Made by a program: the position numbers and the translations under genes. The notes under the pieces are model-generated. The model worked only from the letters and a program-made list of their open reading frames with translations. It was not told where the DNA came from and did no database searches. From Setomelanomma holmii (Eukaryota > Ascomycota > Dothideomycetes > Pleosporales > Phaeosphaeriaceae), in the NCBI GenBank assembly GCA_010015745.1, contig ML978206.1:62001-126000 (forward strand): a DNA stretch of 64,000 nt. The letters are read 5' to 3'. Positions 60,301-64,000 of the stretch are shown here, piece by piece. Within the stretch, counting starts at the first letter, position 1; each line of letters begins with the position of its first letter.

Positions 60301-63300
60301 ATGCTGCGCAAGTTCGCCTTCACACACAACCTCCAGGATAATCGGCATCTCCACACATCCTCCGCAAAACGTCTCGCGCGATATCTCAAAGACACCGGAC
60401 TCGCACCTCAGATCTTAGTCGCATTGGCGCAGCACGTCGAAGCCTATGCCTATCGCGAAGATCAGCAAGATGCGCCCGACAAAGTCGTTCTCTTCAACTT
60501 GGACAAAATGCGGGCCAATTTGCTACAGTATCTTGAGTTTCTACGAACCTATTTCTCTGAAGCCGATTTCGAAAGCTTGTTCCCTGGGCCCGTAGAAATG
60601 ATCTCAGATTATGGTGTTGAACCTGAGATCGCCTTCACGGTAGCACGAGGAAGCATTGCCGCGAAGGCGAATGAATCTCGGACCCGCAAGCACCTCATTC
60701 CTGCGCGTGCGGAGCGTCAGATCAATGGTGACGTTATCATGAAGGAAGCTGGCGATTCCGCTACGACAGACGGTGATGCTGCTACTCCGTCAGGCAGCGT
60801 ACAGAAAGATGCGGGCATCATCGTCAAAGACTCTGAACCGGCGGATGTGGAGATGAAAGAGGCTTCAGCATCAAGCGTTTCAGCAGGCCAAGTCGTACCG
60901 GTCGAATCTCAGAGCGTGGCCAACCCAGCCATAGAGTTTTTGGCGCACCAGCTCAAACAGGGTTTGCTAGAAACCTTTGGCGATCATCCGTGTGTGGCTT
61001 TCTACATCACCTTCTGGCAACTTTCTCTGCCGAACGTGGACCATGAAGGGTTTAAAGATCCTTATCAGGGCATCATCAAACACCATCAACGGAAGCTGCC
61101 TCCACCAGTCCCCGAACGGCGCGGATACAACCCCAATATTCCCCGGAAAGAGACGGACGAGATGCGACAAGCCAAAATTGAGATTGGCAAACTGCAGATC
61201 GAAGAGCAGGAAGTCATCGTGGCTAGTAAGATGATACAGACGCATCTGCGACTAGAGATGCGAGGATGGTTCGATGGTGTTTCCATGGTTAGTGCACAAT
61301 CGGACGCACTCCACAAGGCGTTACTACAAGACTGCTTCATTCCGCGCAGCCGCATGTCTTTGGAGGACGCACAATTCGCAGCTGCTATGCTGAAGTTCAT
61401 GCACAATTCTGGGGTGCCAGGCTTCCGCACTGCTAAGTTGCTGGATCTCCTCTTCAATGCGAACAAGCTCTCTTGCATTGTAAGCATGTACTCTGATGAC
61501 GAGGCACTTACCTTTGGTCGTTTCATCAACAGCATCCTCCGAGAGCTATTCAGTTGGCATGAAAACAAGGACGACGCTTTTGCCAAATCAGCACATGGTG
61601 AGGACAAGAAGTTGCCAGGATTCGGCCGCAAGTTCGACGCTGATCGGAATCCGACGGACCATCTCCAATATGCCGAGTTCTGTAGCCTACTCTTCAAGTG
61701 GCACAACGCACTATACAAGGCCCTGAAAGCGTGTCTTGAAAGCGGAGACTTCCAGCAGATTCGGAACTCTCTTGTCATTTTGACTGCATGTGCTGGCAGC
61801 TTTCCGAAAGTCGACACCATGGCAAAAGACCTGGAGACGACCATCAGGACGATGTCAAAAGAGGACCCGCGAGAGGACATAAAGACAGCCGCTGGATCAA
61901 GTCTTGCACTGTTCAACCGGAAAATGCAACCAGAGTGGAAGTTCCGAAACGTAAGTTTGTCCGCCATAACAAATGCACGACTGTGCACTGACGATGCGAA
62001 GCTTCCGGAACCAGCTGAGGCAGCTGTGGTCACCACGAACGGTGCTAGCGAGGCTACAGCCAAGGGTGGCAACACGCCTCAACCGTCGGACACCTCTACA
62101 ATGAAGCTCAAACCAACAGCACCGCCGTTCAAGCCGAGATCCGAGACGTAAGTAGTGACTAGCGAACAACATGGAGAAACACATCTGACGCTTTCTACAG
62201 CAACGGCACTTCAAGGCCATCGTCAGAGAAGCCGGACGCAAACACACGAGATCGGTCTTCGTCTACTCCGACAGGAGCGGCACCACCGGTGCGAGACCAA
62301 GACAACGTCAAAGTATCTTCGAATGTGCATGAGTCGCGGTCAGCAGCTGCGTCACAAGAAGATGCGGCCACGCCTAGACCTAAGGCGGGAACCCCTGCGA
62401 CTTCTGTTCGTGCATCACCAGTACCACCGCGACCCGAGGGACGAAACACACCTCAGCCAACGCCGGTAGGCAGGCCTGCGCATGTCCTGCCAACACGGCC
62501 GGACTCACAACCGCCACGATCTCGGCAGTCCGAACGTCCTGGACCTGAGCGTCCCCAAGATCATGTTCCTCATAGTCGGTACGAAGCGAGAGGCCCGCCA
62601 AATGATTACGGCCGGTCAGATCGCACAGTCGATGCTGGACGCCAACGTGGGGGTTCTCCTGGACGACGAGGACCACCTGTACCAGGTGGTCGTACCCCAG
62701 AGCGAATGCCTGCTGCAGGCGATCATCGCGAATGGGCCACGAGAGATCCTAGGGACTACGATGACCGCGGAATGCGAGCTCCCTCACGAGATACACGAGC
62801 CCCGCCTGTTCGGCCACCAACATGGGATGCTCGTGATGGCCGGGATTCGAACTACCCACGCGACAGGCCAGAATCTCGAGGTCATGCTGGACCACCGGCA
62901 ATGGAGCCTCGCCGCATGGCATCAAGCTCATCGCTAGCCCATGAGCACAACTCCCACCGAAGAGACATTCCTTCATCCCACGCGCATCATGGCGCAGACC
63001 GAAATGACCATGGGCCATCTCGACCAACACCAGCTTTGCCTTCTCCCGCTGCCGAGGGTCCGACCGTCAACCCAGCACGTGCAGCTTTGATCAACGAGGA
63101 GCAGCATGTACGACAAGAAGTTCCTCGAGGGGACCGCGACAATCGAAGGGAGCGAGGACCACACCCTCAGTCTCCGCGCCGAGGCGGGGACAGACGGTTA
63201 GACGAGCGTTACATTGACGAGCGTCCTCCTTCCGGGTACCACGGTCGAAACGATATGGTACGGGAGCCCCGTGATGAGCGAGCCCCTCATCCGCCACACT

Positions 63301-64000
63301 CAAATGGCCGAGATCGTCGAGAGGACCCCATAGCGAGCACACCAACAGGTCCTCGAGGAGGACGAACTGAACCTCCTTCCCCAGCTGGCGCTTCTCGTGA
63401 GATGTTCCAGCCTCCACGGTCGTCAAGGGGTGCCCAGGATCCCAACTACGGCCGGCTCAATGCGCCAGTGGAGTCGACGCCTCCATCAGGACCGAGGAGT
63501 GAGCGACCGCCACCGCAATCGCAGCCGCAGCCATCAACACCAGCGCCACCGTCAGGACCTGCAAGCTCGATACCGGCAGGCATTCATCCAAGCAGAGTAG
63601 ACAACATCCAGCGCGCACCTGCAGGCGGCCCCACTCTACAGACAAATATTCCTCCCAGTGGGCCGCGAGGATCAGGTCGGGCACCCCAGAATACTTTGCC
63701 CTCACCTTCAAGCCGAGGACCTCCCACTGGACCCGCAGCTACTGAACGAGGACCCAGGGGTCGGAACCCGCTTGGTGCAGTCAACAGCATCTTGAGCCAG
63801 AACGCGCCTGCGCCCGATAGCAGAACGAACGAGCGTCCTCCCACCGGACCGAATCCTCCGGTGCGCGGTCGCGGAGCAACACGCGCGAACGGCCCTGACG
63901 CGGTAGGTGGAACGTCAAGCCCCATGCCACCACCATCTCACAATTCAACACCAAACTCTCGTATCGAGGGACAGCACGGAAGGAACAATAGTAGAACGGA
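57325..64000 (+). CDS. tho2: THO complex subunit 2 (partial, runs off window end)
   Basis: Exon 1 57325-62147, a 53 bp intron (GTAAGT..TCTACAG), then exon 2 from 62201, still open at the window end; more than 2,200 codons in total. THO2 is the largest scaffold of the THO/TREX complex, which couples transcription elongation to mRNA packaging and export and limits R-loops. A disordered N-terminus (PPKRKRTERGYSQDE) precedes the helical-repeat body from about residue 120, with conserved stretches such as YASPGIVFQLTLKRLISYP and YLTVMGYDVLTWTLVNFF, and the C-terminal THO2 domain near residues 1190-1580 (VAFYITFWQLSLP, MLKFMHNSGVPGFRTAKLLD). After the intron comes about 600 residues of Arg/Pro/Ser/Gly-rich disorder, a likely RNA-binding tail. 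The stop codon is outside the window. Confidence 0.94.

Noticed and set aside
61086..62075. 329-codon open frame antisense to THO2
   Set aside because: Shadow of the THO2 exon; Ser/Arg-rich translation without motif.
1..64000. CRISPR arrays, viral genes, rRNA genes, intact transposons
   Set aside because: None seen: no spaced repeats, no reverse transcriptase, transposase or capsid motifs, no rRNA sequence.

Overview
The window is nuclear DNA of a filamentous ascomycete. The evidence is split genes with 45-75 bp introns (GT..AG ends, CTAAC/CTGAC-type branch sites), HET and fungal F-box-like genes, and single-copy Pezizomycotina housekeeping genes (Tup1/RcoA, ERG3, CCG-9 trehalose synthase, 5-aminolevulinate synthase, THO2). 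The F-box-like family and the general style suggest Dothideomycetes, but that is an inference. Exon structures below were built by hand from reading frame, splice signals and protein family; no alignment was run.

Layout. 1-3.5 kb: the 3' end of an unidentified gene (+), a tRNA-like pol III relic, an F-box-like gene (-) and a small DUF2423 nucleolar protein (-). 4.0-12.4 kb is gene-dense: a Siz/PIAS SUMO ligase (+), a wax-synthase-type MBOAT (-), the GTPase DRG2/Rbg2 (+), a conserved two-exon unknown (+) and sterol C-5 desaturase ERG3 (-). 13.7-15.7 kb holds a decayed HET gene (+). 15.7-32.3 kb is very gene-poor, with only an Azf1-like C2H2 transcription factor (-) inside it. 32.3-39.3 kb carries the global corepressor Tup1/RcoA (-) divergent from CCG-9 trehalose synthase (+). 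41-51 kb holds three minus-strand genes: the Erf4/Shr5-type palmitoyltransferase subunit, a TM7S3/TM198-like membrane protein and glutathione synthetase. 51.4-64 kb holds three plus-strand genes: a SAM-like acidic nuclear protein, mitochondrial 5-aminolevulinate synthase, and THO2, which runs off the end of the window.

No gene cluster, transposon with coding capacity, CRISPR array or viral sequence was seen. Neighbours are functionally unrelated, as is usual for a fungal chromosome arm. Shared themes are regulation and core metabolism: SUMO and transcription (Siz, Tup1, Azf1-like, THO2), membrane lipid (ERG3, MBOAT, Erf4), and stress or redox (trehalose synthase, glutathione synthetase, heme). 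The most interesting signals are gene-structure oddities: a GC-AG intron, a run of micro-exons in DRG2, a 365 bp terminal intron in Tup1 whose retention would change the C-terminus, a HET pseudogene that has lost its core motif, a composite tRNA-like relic, and the large gene-poor flanks of the Azf1-like gene. I did not find a convincing new biological system.
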